This document shows positions 1 through 6,901 of a stretch of DNA of 13,642 bases, piece after piece. Each line of letters begins with the position of its first letter. Position 1 is the stretch's first letter. The position numbers and the translations under genes were made by a program. A model generated the notes under the pieces. It searched no databases. It had not been told where the DNA came from and saw only the letters and a program-made list of their open reading frames with translations. This DNA comes from an uncultured Clostridia bacterium (GTDB lineage Bacteria > Bacillota > Clostridia > Saccharofermentanales > Saccharofermentanaceae), in the NCBI GenBank assembly GCA_946405115.1, contig CAMJGB010000024.1, forward strand, positions 1-13,642, read 5' to 3'.

Positions 1-156
1 GTTGAGGACTCATTTAACGGTGTTAAATCGGCAAAAGCGGCAGGTGTGTACACCATAATGGTTCCGGATCTGGTGCAGCCTATCGAGGAGATAAGAAATC
101 TGGCGGATGAGGTGTTGCCATCGCTTAACGAGGTGCTTAAGAGACTGTCCGAGTGA
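1..156 (+). CDS. HAD-superfamily hydrolase, C-terminal fragment
   Basis: This is the last 51 codons of a gene that enters from the left, in frame 1, ending in TGA at 154-156. It begins VEDSFNGVKSAKAAG, which matches the C-terminal acidic motif of subfamily IA haloacid dehalogenase-like hydrolases (beta-phosphoglucomutase and phosphoglycolate phosphatase relatives), where the ED pair helps bind magnesium and is followed by 'S.NG..AA..AG'. The residues after it (YTIMVPD, then a helical end) fit the close of the Rossmann-like core and the C-terminal helix. The cap domain and nucleophile aspartate lie outside the window, so the substrate, probably a small phosphorylated sugar or related phosphoester, cannot be stated. 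The next gene follows after 24 bases on the same strand and may be co-transcribed. Confidence 0.8.
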   Translation, partial: VEDSFNGVKSAKAAGVYTIMVPDLVQPIEEIRNLADEVLPSLNEVLKRLSE

Positions 157-180
157 CATTATTAATAAGGAGGGACGTTT

Positions 181-1392
181 ATGGAGAACGAGATCAAGTG
201 TCCGAACTGCGGACAGATGTTCAAGGTTGACGAGTCAGGTTACGCTCAGATCCTAAAGCAGGTGCGAGACCACGAGTTCGAGAAGGAACTTAAGACCCGT
301 GAAGAGACGGACCTCACGATAGCCAAGATGGAGCAGGAGAAGGCCCATCAGGCGGCATTGGCGAAGAAGACAGCCGAATTAGTCGAGAAAGATAAGCTCA
401 TAGAGCAGCTTAAGGCCGAGATCAACAAGGCCGATACCGAGAAGGAGCTTGCCGTTACCAAGGCAACGCAGGAGAAAGAGAAGGAGCTTCTGTCCAAGGA
501 CAGCGAGATCGTTAAGCTTAAAGATGAGATCAGCCTCCAGAAGAAGGAAGGCGAGCTTGAGAAGAATAATCTTGTTGAGAAGCACAGAAACGAGATTGCT
601 TTAAGAGACGACGAGATTGAAAGGCTCAAGGACTTCAAGGCAAGACAGTCGACGAAGATGGTCGGCGAGAGTCTTGAGCAGTACTGCTTCAACCAGTTTA
701 ATCAGATACGCATGGCTGCATTCCCGAATGCCGAGTTCGGCAAGGACAACGATGCAAGTTCCGGCAGTAAGGGTGACTTCATTTACCGCGAGTCTTCCGA
801 CGGTGTTGAGTTCATTTCCATCATGTTCGAGATGAAGAACGAGATGGATACAACGGCTACCAAGCATAAGAACGAGGACTTCTTCAAGGAACTCGATAAG
901 GACCGCCGCGAGAAGAAGTGCGAGTATGCGGTTCTTGTTACTTTGCTTGAAGCTGACAACGACCTTTACAACAACGGCATCGTGGACGTGTCCTATCAGT
1001 ACGAGAAGATGTTCGTAGTGCGCCCGCAGTTCTTCATACCGATAATCTCACTTCTGCGTAATGCTGCGTTGAATTCGCTCGTTTACAGGAAGCAGCTTGC
1101 CGAGATACAGAATCAGCAGCTTGACCTTTATCACTTCGAAGAGAACCTCGACCTGTTCAAGAACAGTTTCTCCGACAGTTACAGAAAGGCCGGCGAGCGT
1201 TATCAGGACGCCATCGAAGGCATCGATAAGGCCATAACGGCGCTTAACAAGATCAAGGATAACCTTACGAAGTCGGAGGGACATTTGAGGGCGGCCAACA
1301 ACAAGCTTGAGGATGTTTCCATCAAGAAGCTTACGAAGAATGCGCCTTCGGTAAAGCAGATGTTCGATGATATAAGGAACGAAGAGAATTAA
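181..1392 (+). CDS. DUF2130 family protein: coiled coil plus PD-(D/E)XK-like core
   Basis: This 403-residue soluble protein starts at ATG 181, 6 bases after AAGGAGGG (167-174). Residues 1-20 hold a single CPNCG knuckle (C7, C10), half of a zinc ribbon. Residues about 30-155 are a Lys/Glu-rich coiled coil. The conserved DUF2130 core follows (about 160-300) with GESLEQ, then D199 in SKGDF, and E217-M-K219 in IMFEMKNE, and a later strand YAVLVTLLE. A D...E-x-K arrangement on beta strands is the signature of PD-(D/E)XK nuclease-like folds, so a nucleic-acid role is plausible, but I have no direct evidence for activity. The C-terminal 100 residues are again helical and charged. It sits 24 bases behind the HAD gene and its stop overlaps the convergent YczE-like gene by 4 bases. 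Family assignment is firm; function is unknown. Confidence 0.85.
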   Translation: MENEIKCPNCGQMFKVDESGYAQILKQVRDHEFEKELKTREETDLTIAKMEQEKAHQAALAKKTAELVEKDKLIEQLKAEINKADTEKELAVTKATQEKEKELLSKDSEIVKLKDEISLQKKEGELEKNNLVEKHRNEIALRDDEIERLKDFKARQSTKMVGESLEQYCFNQFNQIRMAAFPNAEFGKDNDASSGSKGDFIYRESSDGVEFISIMFEMKNEMDTTATKHKNEDFFKELDKDRREKKCEYAVLVTLLEADNDLYNNGIVDVSYQYEKMFVVRPQFFIPIISLLRNAALNSLVYRKQLAEIQNQQLDLYHFEENLDLFKNSFSDSYRKAGERYQDAIEGIDKAITALNKIKDNLTKSEGHLRAANNKLEDVSIKKLTKNAPSVKQMFDDIRNEEN

Positions 1393-2081
1393 TCCTTAAG
1401 GAAGATCTTCTTAGTAAAGTTATTCGAGAAGAAATCAACGAGCGGTCCCATGAAGAACGCCGTGATCACTGTGCCGATTCCGATGATGGTAGTAACCTTG
1501 GATACAGGCTCGCCCGACATGATGAACAGAATGCCGCCTGCGATGACGCAGATGATGTCGGTGATGATTCGGTTGTACCTGAACTTGCCTAAATGCCACT
1601 TATTCTCGATGATGATGGCGACTGCATCGTAAGTCGATACACCGAGATCAGCCGGTATGTAAAGACCGCATGAGAAGCATAATCCGACGATGCCTATGAG
1701 CATGCAGGTGATCCTCGCGGCGATGCTGTCGGCGGGGAGGATGCTTGCAAGGAACATCTCGGTGTACTGCGCAAGATAGCCTACCAGGAACAGATTGACG
1801 ATCGTTCCGAGGCCTATCATGTGGCGGTCGAATATGAGGCTGAATACAAGCAGTACGGCGTTGATGATGATATAAAGAAGTCCGTATTCGATGGGAGAGA
1901 CCTTATCGAGGCCGCTTACGAGCGAAGTGAACGGATCTACGCCGAATGCAGCGAACTTGAAGAAGCCGACCATGATTCCGCACAAAATGGTACCGAAGAC
2001 GCATAGGATTATGCGCGCGGTCATGTGGTCACGATTCATAAATGAAGGCTTCTTTTTGGTCATGTGCAGATAATAACACAT
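1389..2081 (-). CDS. YczE/YyaS/YitT-like integral membrane protein
   Basis: This 230-residue, strongly hydrophobic protein has about five or six membrane spans (roughly 23-43, 64-83, 88-108, 122-142, 172-190, 196-213). Two related loop motifs, FGVDPFTSL (46-54) and LGVSTYDAV (146-154), mark the internal repeat typical of the YczE family (COG2364, DUF6198). No transport substrate has been firmly established for the family. The start is uncertain. ATG 2081 has only a weak AGGG five bases upstream. ATG 2063 gives the more typical N-terminus MTKKKPSF but has no ribosome binding site. The gene is convergent with the DUF2130 gene, with a 4-base overlap of the stops, and divergent from the glycosyltransferase, so it is probably transcribed alone. 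Family call is confident; function is not. Confidence 0.85.
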   Translation of the reverse strand: MCYYLHMTKKKPSFMNRDHMTARIILCVFGTILCGIMVGFFKFAAFGVDPFTSLVSGLDKVSPIEYGLLYIIINAVLLVFSLIFDRHMIGLGTIVNLFLVGYLAQYTEMFLASILPADSIAARITCMLIGIVGLCFSCGLYIPADLGVSTYDAVAIIIENKWHLGKFRYNRIITDIICVIAGGILFIMSGEPVSKVTTIIGIGTVITAFFMGPLVDFFSNNFTKKIFLKD

Positions 2082-2097
2082 TATTGCCCTGCCTTGT

Positions 2098-2126
2098 TTG
2101 CAAATTCAAAATCGAAAGTATAGCAT
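2098..2126 (+). promoter_or_regulatory. Candidate promoter for the glycosyltransferase gene
   Basis: TTGCAA (2098-2103, four of six to the -35 consensus) and TAGCAT (2121-2126, four of six to the -10) are separated by exactly 17 bases. Transcription would start near 2133, ahead of the ribosome binding site at 2146-2151. If so, the upstream in-frame TTG at 2098 is part of the -35 box and cannot be the start codon. The match is moderate. Confidence 0.35.
2117..2125 (-). promoter_or_regulatory. Candidate extended -10 promoter for the YczE-like gene
   Basis: Read on the minus strand, this is TGCTATACT: a TGn extension followed by TATACT, five of six to the -10 consensus. No convincing -35 hexamer stands at 16-18 bases, which is acceptable for an extended -10 promoter. 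The start point would fall near 2110, leaving a short leader before ATG 2081 or 2063. It overlaps the -10 proposed for the divergent glycosyltransferase gene. By-eye match only. Confidence 0.35.
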
Positions 2127-2157
2127 AGGCTTACTTGTATTCATTCGGAGGTCAACC

Positions 2158-4020
2158 TTGGACGTAAACACCAGAAGACTGCTTCTTGCATTATCGTTTG
2201 CCTGCGTAGCCGGGCTGGCTCTGCCGTCTGTAAATGAATTGCTCGTAGTGGCCCTGCTGGGTGTATTTGTATTTGTTGTATATAAAAACCCAATGTTACT
2301 TAAAAAGGTAGATCAGAATCTCTTTGTAAAAAGCTTGCAGATACTGTTTCCTGCATTCTGTATTCTTCTTGTTAAAGTCCTTATCCAATCTGTACTTAAT
2401 TCGGATATGTTCTCCGCCGTTCAAGGTGTGATCCTGGCTTTGGGACTTCTGCTCGGAGGCTCGTACTTCATATGTGTAGTGCTTGCCGATCAGAAGGGGG
2501 TAGACCACAAGAAGGCGGATATCAGTCAGAATAAGATCCCTGTGGCGGTGGTTGTCTTCTACGCTGTATTCGCGATAGTTGCAATGTTGTTTGCCACCCA
2601 GTCGTCACCTCTTTATCCCATCAATTATTGGGATGATTCAAATATCTACCGCACAGTTGGAGAATGCATGGTCAACGGTAAGGTTCTTTATGTGGATGTC
2701 CACGATCAGAAGGGCCTGTTCACTTACCTCATGGAGATACCGGGTGTTCTTATTTCCCGTGATTCATTCTTCGGCATGTATGTAACCGAGACTTTGGTAT
2801 TCTTCCTTTATTCACTGATCTCGCTTAAGATCGTTGGATTATTCATTAAGCCCAATAAGACTGTATGGGCTTTGGTTCCGGTATTATCTCTGATCACTTT
2901 CACTTCGAACTATTTCCGTTACGGCGGCTGTATCGAAGAGTTGCTTTTGCCTTTGTTGACATACGCATTCTATCTGGGACTTAAGGTAGTTAAGACGGAT
3001 ACGTTATTCTCGCTTAAAGATGCATTTATAATCGGATTGTTCAGCGGATGGGTGTTCTGGTCCAAATATCTAGACTGCGGTCTGTTCTTCGGTCTCATCA
3101 TATTTGTAATCATATATGAGGTTAAGAAGAATCAGGCTAACAAGATACTCCCTCTTGCAGGCTCATTCTTAGGAGGCTTCCTGATAATCTGTGCGATCGT
3201 GGCATGTTACTTCATTGTTAATAATGCCTTCGATACGTTGTTCCGCGCATACTTCGTCGGAAACATATCTTACGCAGACTTCAGACAGGGAACGGAAGAC
3301 AGTACAAGTGCTATTGCCTCCTGGGTCGGTAATGAGCTCACGCTGTTTACCAAGAACTTTACTTACGAGAGGCTTTTCTACGTATTCGTTTATTCCGGAT
3401 TTGCATATCTGTTTATTAAGAAAGAGCGTAGATGCCTTTTGTATTCAGCTATTACATACGCTTGTGCTGCATTCCTTATCTATGGCGCAGGTTTTTGCAT
3501 CGAATATTACATCGTAGCACTGAAGTTCTTCTGCGCTATAGGATGGATACCTTTTATCCTGCTTGCTTCTAAGGCAATGGAGACCATTAAGTCGGCTAAG
3601 CTTTCCATGGCAGTTACCGTATATTCGGTTCTGGTGCTCACTGCAACTTTGCTTGTTATGTGTCCTGCTGTCTTTAAGCTTGGAACTAAGAGGGAGGATA
3701 TCCCTCAGTACAGATTCGCAGATAAGATCAATTCAGTGGAAGATCCCAAGGTGTTGAATTTCGGATTCCTTGATACAGGCTTCTTCCTTGGAGCTGACAT
3801 ATTACCGTACCATAATCATTACTGCACATTTTCCATCTATGACCAATATGGTTACGAGCATCTTGATAAGCTGTTCGAGGGAGATGCAGATTTTGTCATT
3901 ACCGATCGCTATTATGAATTCGAAGATTACGTAATATGCGACCAGGGTTCCTATCAGAATCTGGACTTCCGCGGTGAAATAGTCTGGGAGGATTTCTATC
4001 TTTACGAGCGCGCAGACTGA
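2158..4020 (+). CDS. Membrane-embedded GT-C type glycosyltransferase (GT39/ArnT-like)
   Basis: This is a protein of about 620 residues with roughly eleven to thirteen membrane spans and a soluble C-terminal domain of about 100 residues. I chose TTG 2158 as start because CGGAGG (2146-2151) lies six bases before it. The reading frame is open upstream to another TTG at 2098, which has no ribosome binding site and falls in a likely promoter. The first large external loop carries NYWDDSNIYRTVGECMV (157-173) and VLYVDVHDQKG (176-187). This is the acidic pair followed by 'G.vlY.D..dqKGp' pattern of GT-C enzymes, which use polyprenyl-phosphate sugars on the outer face of the membrane. The C-terminal domain (from about 530) has the LNFGFLDTGFF motif seen in clostridial members. 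The acceptor, perhaps a wall or capsule polymer, is unknown. The next gene is convergent, 11 bases away. Confidence 0.75.
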   Translation: MDVNTRRLLLALSFACVAGLALPSVNELLVVALLGVFVFVVYKNPMLLKKVDQNLFVKSLQILFPAFCILLVKVLIQSVLNSDMFSAVQGVILALGLLLGGSYFICVVLADQKGVDHKKADISQNKIPVAVVVFYAVFAIVAMLFATQSSPLYPINYWDDSNIYRTVGECMVNGKVLYVDVHDQKGLFTYLMEIPGVLISRDSFFGMYVTETLVFFLYSLISLKIVGLFIKPNKTVWALVPVLSLITFTSNYFRYGGCIEELLLPLLTYAFYLGLKVVKTDTLFSLKDAFIIGLFSGWVFWSKYLDCGLFFGLIIFVIIYEVKKNQANKILPLAGSFLGGFLIICAIVACYFIVNNAFDTLFRAYFVGNISYADFRQGTEDSTSAIASWVGNELTLFTKNFTYERLFYVFVYSGFAYLFIKKERRCLLYSAITYACAAFLIYGAGFCIEYYIVALKFFCAIGWIPFILLASKAMETIKSAKLSMAVTVYSVLVLTATLLVMCPAVFKLGTKREDIPQYRFADKINSVEDPKVLNFGFLDTGFFLGADILPYHNHYCTFSIYDQYGYEHLDKLFEGDADFVITDRYYEFEDYVICDQGSYQNLDFRGEIVWEDFYLYERAD

Positions 4021-4031
4021 ACGTAAAGAAA

Positions 4032-4649
4032 TCAATAATGCGTTAATGCGATTATGTTGATCAGCAGACTGTAACCGATTCCTGCGAACAGAAGGATGTC
4101 GGTAATGGTTCCGTTATCCTGATTGCGGATGATGAACAGTGCTGCGAATAACAATACATCAAGACCTGCGATTATGAGCATGGGCGTGAAGAAATATTTG
4201 AAGTTACTCATGCTCTCGTTGCTTAAGTACTTGGAGTCAATTCCGTTAAGCCTATTGAAGTATTCTTCGTACGTGTACTGTGAATTACCGTAAAAGTAGT
4301 TGTAATCTTCAGAACTTACCGTTATGTGATTTAACGGGAAATCGGGTATCTTAGTGCTTCCGTAGATGACAGTGCAGAATCCGTCACGGGGATTGTAAGC
4401 CAGGACATCCAATGCGTTGATCAGAAGCATGTTGCGCGGGTCGGAATAATCAGCGTAGAACATCGGATCGTCGGGCGTGACCATATAGTTCGGATCGCCT
4501 GGAACCGAAGTGACTGCATCGTATAGGAAATAGTATTCGCCTGACAGATATTTCTCATAAGACTGATTCTTCACAAGGAAGTAATCTGAGACCGAGACGA
4601 TCAGACACATGACGATAAATGTTATTGATATGAGCTTGAACTTATTCAT
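4032..4649 (-). CDS. Uncharacterised three-span membrane protein
   Basis: I do not recognise this 205-residue protein. It has an N-terminal hydrophobic segment (about 4-25, signal anchor), an extracytoplasmic domain of some 125 residues (26-150) rich in Tyr, Asp and Asn with GDPNYMVTPDDPMFYADYSD near its start, and two C-terminal membrane spans (154-174 and 182-201) joined by a short charged loop. Cysteines are few and no catalytic motif stands out. The start ATG 4649 is preceded by AAGGA about ten bases upstream and a minus-strand TATAAT at 4679-4674. The gene is convergent with the glycosyltransferase (11 bases between stops) and divergent from the ABC exporter operon, with about 150 bases between the two starts. 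That placement allows shared control with the exporter, but nothing proves a link. Confidence 0.7.
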   Translation of the reverse strand: MNKFKLISITFIVMCLIVSVSDYFLVKNQSYEKYLSGEYYFLYDAVTSVPGDPNYMVTPDDPMFYADYSDPRNMLLINALDVLAYNPRDGFCTVIYGSTKIPDFPLNHITVSSEDYNYFYGNSQYTYEEYFNRLNGIDSKYLSNESMSNFKYFFTPMLIIAGLDVLLFAALFIIRNQDNGTITDILLFAGIGYSLLINIIALTHY

Positions 4650-4673
4650 AGTTTCTATTCCTTATCCTTTGTA

Positions 4674-4679
4674 ATTATA
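4674..4679 (-). promoter_or_regulatory. -10 element for the 205-residue membrane protein
   Basis: The minus strand reads TATAAT, a perfect -10 hexamer, 24 bases before the ATG at 4649. No good -35 is visible 16-18 bases further upstream (the best is TTTCCG at 17). The start point would be near 4667, giving a leader of about 18 bases that contains AAGGA. Confidence 0.45.
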
Positions 4680-4700
4680 GCAGAGCCCGTGCACGTCGGA

Positions 4701-4716
4701 AATGACATTTGTCATT
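4701..4716. promoter_or_regulatory. Perfect palindrome, candidate response-regulator operator
   Basis: AATGACATTTGTCATT consists of two 7-base arms in perfect inversion around a TT centre. It lies 84 bases before the ABC ATPase start, in the region shared with the divergent membrane-protein gene. Inverted repeats with a short centre are typical targets for dimeric NarL/LuxR-type regulators, and such a regulator is encoded at the end of this gene cluster. Its centre is about 65 bases ahead of the start point implied by CATAAT at 4761-4766, a usual place for an activator. Binding is inferred. Confidence 0.5.
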
Positions 4717-4722
4717 GACGAA

Positions 4723-4738
4723 AGTGATGCTGTTCACT
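4723..4738. promoter_or_regulatory. Second inverted repeat upstream of the exporter operon
   Basis: AGTGA (4723-4727) and TCACT (4734-4738) are inverted around six bases. The centre is about 42 bases ahead of the start point implied by CATAAT (4761-4766). It differs in sequence from the palindrome at 4701-4716, so it would be a site for another protein, or chance. Confidence 0.25.
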
Positions 4739-4760
4739 ACCTCGGAATGCTCCCGTGTTC

Positions 4761-4766
4761 CATAAT
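4761..4766 (+). promoter_or_regulatory. Candidate -10 element for the ABC exporter operon
   Basis: CATAAT matches the -10 consensus at five of six positions, 33 bases before the ATG at 4800. No recognisable -35 stands 16-18 bases upstream, as expected of an activator-dependent promoter. An alternative is TTGACG (4715-4720) as -35, but 17 bases on it meets only TACCTC, a poor -10. The ribosome binding site GGGAGG follows at 4785-4790. Confidence 0.35.
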
Positions 4767-4799
4767 TAGGTCGTAAAGATAAGAGGGAGGACAAACAAG

Positions 4800-5741
4800 A
4801 TGTCTGAGATTTTAAAGATTAAGGGATTAGTAAAAAGATACAAGGAATTGATCGCCATAGATCATCTCGATCTAAGCGTTAAGGAAGGCGAGATCTTCGG
4901 CCTCCTCGGACCCAACGGCTCCGGTAAGTCCACTACGATCAACTGCATCCTCTCGCTCCTCGAGTACGACAAGGGTGAGATCGAGATCTTCGGCAAGCCG
5001 ATGAGCCCCAAGGCTTATGAGATTAAGAAGCAGATCGGCATAGTTCCCCAGGACGTCGCAGTTTACGACTCTCTCACAGTCTATGAGAACATCGACTTCT
5101 TCTGCGGGCTCTACATCAAGGATAAAGAGACAAGAAGGAAGTACGTTCAGGAAGCGATCGACTTCGTTGCGCTTAATGACTTCGTAAAGTTCAAGCCTAA
5201 TAAGCTCTCGGGCGGTCTTAAGAGAAGACTTAACATCGCCTGCGGCATCGCACATAAGCCGAAGCTCATCTTCTTCGACGAGCCCACGGTAGCGGTCGAT
5301 CCCCAGAGCAGAAACAAGATCTTGGAGGGTATCGAGCAGTTAAGAAACAACGGCGCCACGATCATTTACACCTCACACTACATGGAGGAAGTAGAGCAGC
5401 TTTGTGACCGCATCCTCATCATCGACAAGGGACACACGATCGCAGAGGGTACCGTAGATGAGCTTAAGGGCATGATCAAGAAGAGTGAGATCATCACCAT
5501 CGAAGTCGCAGGACTCGATAACACGGCTCTCGACATGGTAAGGGAATCCAATAATGTGTACAGCGTAAGCTATGAGAACAATCAGCTTAAGGTGGAGGCA
5601 GGAGCCGGCAAGCACAACGTCATCGACATAGTGAATCTGCTTCAGGACAAGGGATACAAGATGAAGAAGATCTTCTCCGAGCAGCCGACATTGAACGACG
5701 TATTCCTCGAGCTTACGGGCAAGCAGCTTCGTGACGAGTAA
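4800..5741 (+). CDS. ABC transporter ATP-binding protein (LnrL-like exporter family)
   Basis: This 313-residue cytoplasmic ATPase powers the two permeases encoded directly downstream. All nucleotide-binding motifs are intact: Walker A GPNGSGKST (37-45), Q-loop Q84 in IVPQD, signature LSGGL (136-140), Walker B LIFFDE (156-161, catalytic E161), D-loop VDPQS, and H193 in YTSHYMEE. The LSGGLKRRLNIACG and DEPTVAVDPQSR segments are characteristic of ATPases paired with ABC-2 exporters such as LnrL and YhaQ. A C-terminal regulatory domain (about 220-310) ends with the usual PTLNDVFLELTGK. The start ATG 4800 follows GGGAGG (4785-4790) at nine bases. The stop TAA overlaps the ribosome binding site of the next gene. 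It probably exports or expels a lipophilic or peptide compound; the substrate is not readable from sequence. Confidence 0.93.
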   Translation: MSEILKIKGLVKRYKELIAIDHLDLSVKEGEIFGLLGPNGSGKSTTINCILSLLEYDKGEIEIFGKPMSPKAYEIKKQIGIVPQDVAVYDSLTVYENIDFFCGLYIKDKETRRKYVQEAIDFVALNDFVKFKPNKLSGGLKRRLNIACGIAHKPKLIFFDEPTVAVDPQSRNKILEGIEQLRNNGATIIYTSHYMEEVEQLCDRILIIDKGHTIAEGTVDELKGMIKKSEIITIEVAGLDNTALDMVRESNNVYSVSYENNQLKVEAGAGKHNVIDIVNLLQDKGYKMKKIFSEQPTLNDVFLELTGKQLRDE

Positions 5742-5752
5742 AGGAGCAGGAC

Positions 5753-6901
5753 ATGTTTAAGTATTCGATAATTAAAATGTTCAGAAGTATCGGCGGCCTG
5801 TTCTGGATGTTCGTATTCCCGCTGGTGCTCATGACGGCAATGCACTTCGCATTCGACTCCATCTACAGCTACCAGAACAGCATCGACCCCATGAAGACAA
5901 TCCTTATCACCGAAGGTCAGGGCGTATATCAGGAGGGCTTCGAAGACCTTATAGAATCTCTGTCGGAGGAAGGCTCCGAGGATCAGCTCTTCATCCTTGA
6001 GGAGGCGGACTCACTCGAGGACGCCAAGGCTAAGCTTGCCGGGGAAGAAGCAGAGATAATCTTCGTTGTATCCGACGGCGACGTCGAGGTCTATCTTCAG
6101 GAGAATCACTCGATAACTTCCGCGGCTGTTGCGGGCTCTATAGCAGACACATACAAGCAGCGTTATCAGCTCATTGCTGATGCCTGGGAACAGGACCCTG
6201 CCTTCGCGATGGAACTTGTAAATAATGCCGTGGAGAACGTAACTTACACGGTGTCCGAGGAGGACGCTTTCGGTGCGGAGCCGAACCCGTACAACTGGTA
6301 TTTCCTGAGCACACTTGTAATGGGAATCCTCTTCATGGCTATGATGGGCATAAACATGGTGGGAGACCTGCGCGCAGACGTCTCTGCCGTAGCCATGCGT
6401 TACTCCGTTTCTCCCGCTCGAAAAGGACAGATGGTCGTTACTGCTTTTGCTGCAAGGGTTATCCCCGGTCTCGTGATAGTAGCGATACAGCTTATGGTAA
6501 TGAAGTATGTGTTCGGGATCTACCTTGGGAACGATTACCTGAAACTCGCGCTTTTCGTAGTATCTGCTGTAATGTTCTCCATAAGCTTCGGCGTTATCTG
6601 CGGCCTGTGTTTCAAGGGTGATGTACACCAGAGAGGAAACAAGGCGACGTCTCTGATCATGATATCCGTTTTCTTAAGCGGCGAGATGATATCGCAGCTG
6701 CCGGGATTATTCGAGAGATACTTCCCGATCTTTAACAAGATCAACCCGGCGACAGTCCTGAACATGGCACTGTTCAAGCTTACGATCGGCAATTCCGCAG
6801 AAGGGTTCTTCACGAACATCGCGGAGATCATAGGTCTTACCGTGGTCTTCCTTGCCATCGGTATCGCAGTATTGAGGAGGGAAAAGTATGCTTCTGTTTA
6901 A
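5753..6901 (+). CDS. ABC-2 type permease, first subunit
   Basis: This is a 382-residue membrane subunit of the exporter. It has one N-terminal span (about 13-33), a large extracytoplasmic domain (about 35-180) rich in Glu and Asp, then five spans (about 183-203, 227-250, 265-287, 299-315, 355-373). This is the ABC-2 layout found in LnrM/LnrN and YhaP-type proteins. AAGGAG (5741-5746) lies six bases before ATG 5753 and shares its first A with the stop codon of the ATPase gene, so translation is probably coupled. The 3' end overlaps the second permease by 14 bases (6888-6901). The two permeases are similar in layout but not close in sequence, so they presumably form a heterodimer. Confidence 0.88.
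   Translation: MFKYSIIKMFRSIGGLFWMFVFPLVLMTAMHFAFDSIYSYQNSIDPMKTILITEGQGVYQEGFEDLIESLSEEGSEDQLFILEEADSLEDAKAKLAGEEAEIIFVVSDGDVEVYLQENHSITSAAVAGSIADTYKQRYQLIADAWEQDPAFAMELVNNAVENVTYTVSEEDAFGAEPNPYNWYFLSTLVMGILFMAMMGINMVGDLRADVSAVAMRYSVSPARKGQMVVTAFAARVIPGLVIVAIQLMVMKYVFGIYLGNDYLKLALFVVSAVMFSISFGVICGLCFKGDVHQRGNKATSLIMISVFLSGEMISQLPGLFERYFPIFNKINPATVLNMALFKLTIGNSAEGFFTNIAEIIGLTVVFLAIGIAVLRREKYASV

Noticed and set aside
348..867. Open minus-strand frames opposite the DUF2130 gene
   Set aside because: They mirror the Lys/Glu codons of the coiled coil, giving Ser/Leu/Phe-rich products, and lack ribosome binding sites.
1401..1410. Perfect 10-base palindrome GAAGATCTTC just after the DUF2130 stop
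   Set aside because: It has no loop and no T run, so it is not a terminator, and it encodes Lys-Lys-Ile-Phe near the end of the convergent YczE-like gene.
2098..2157. Upstream TTG extension of the glycosyltransferase
   Set aside because: No ribosome binding site before TTG 2098, and it falls in the likely -35 element; CGGAGG at 2146-2151 points to TTG 2158.
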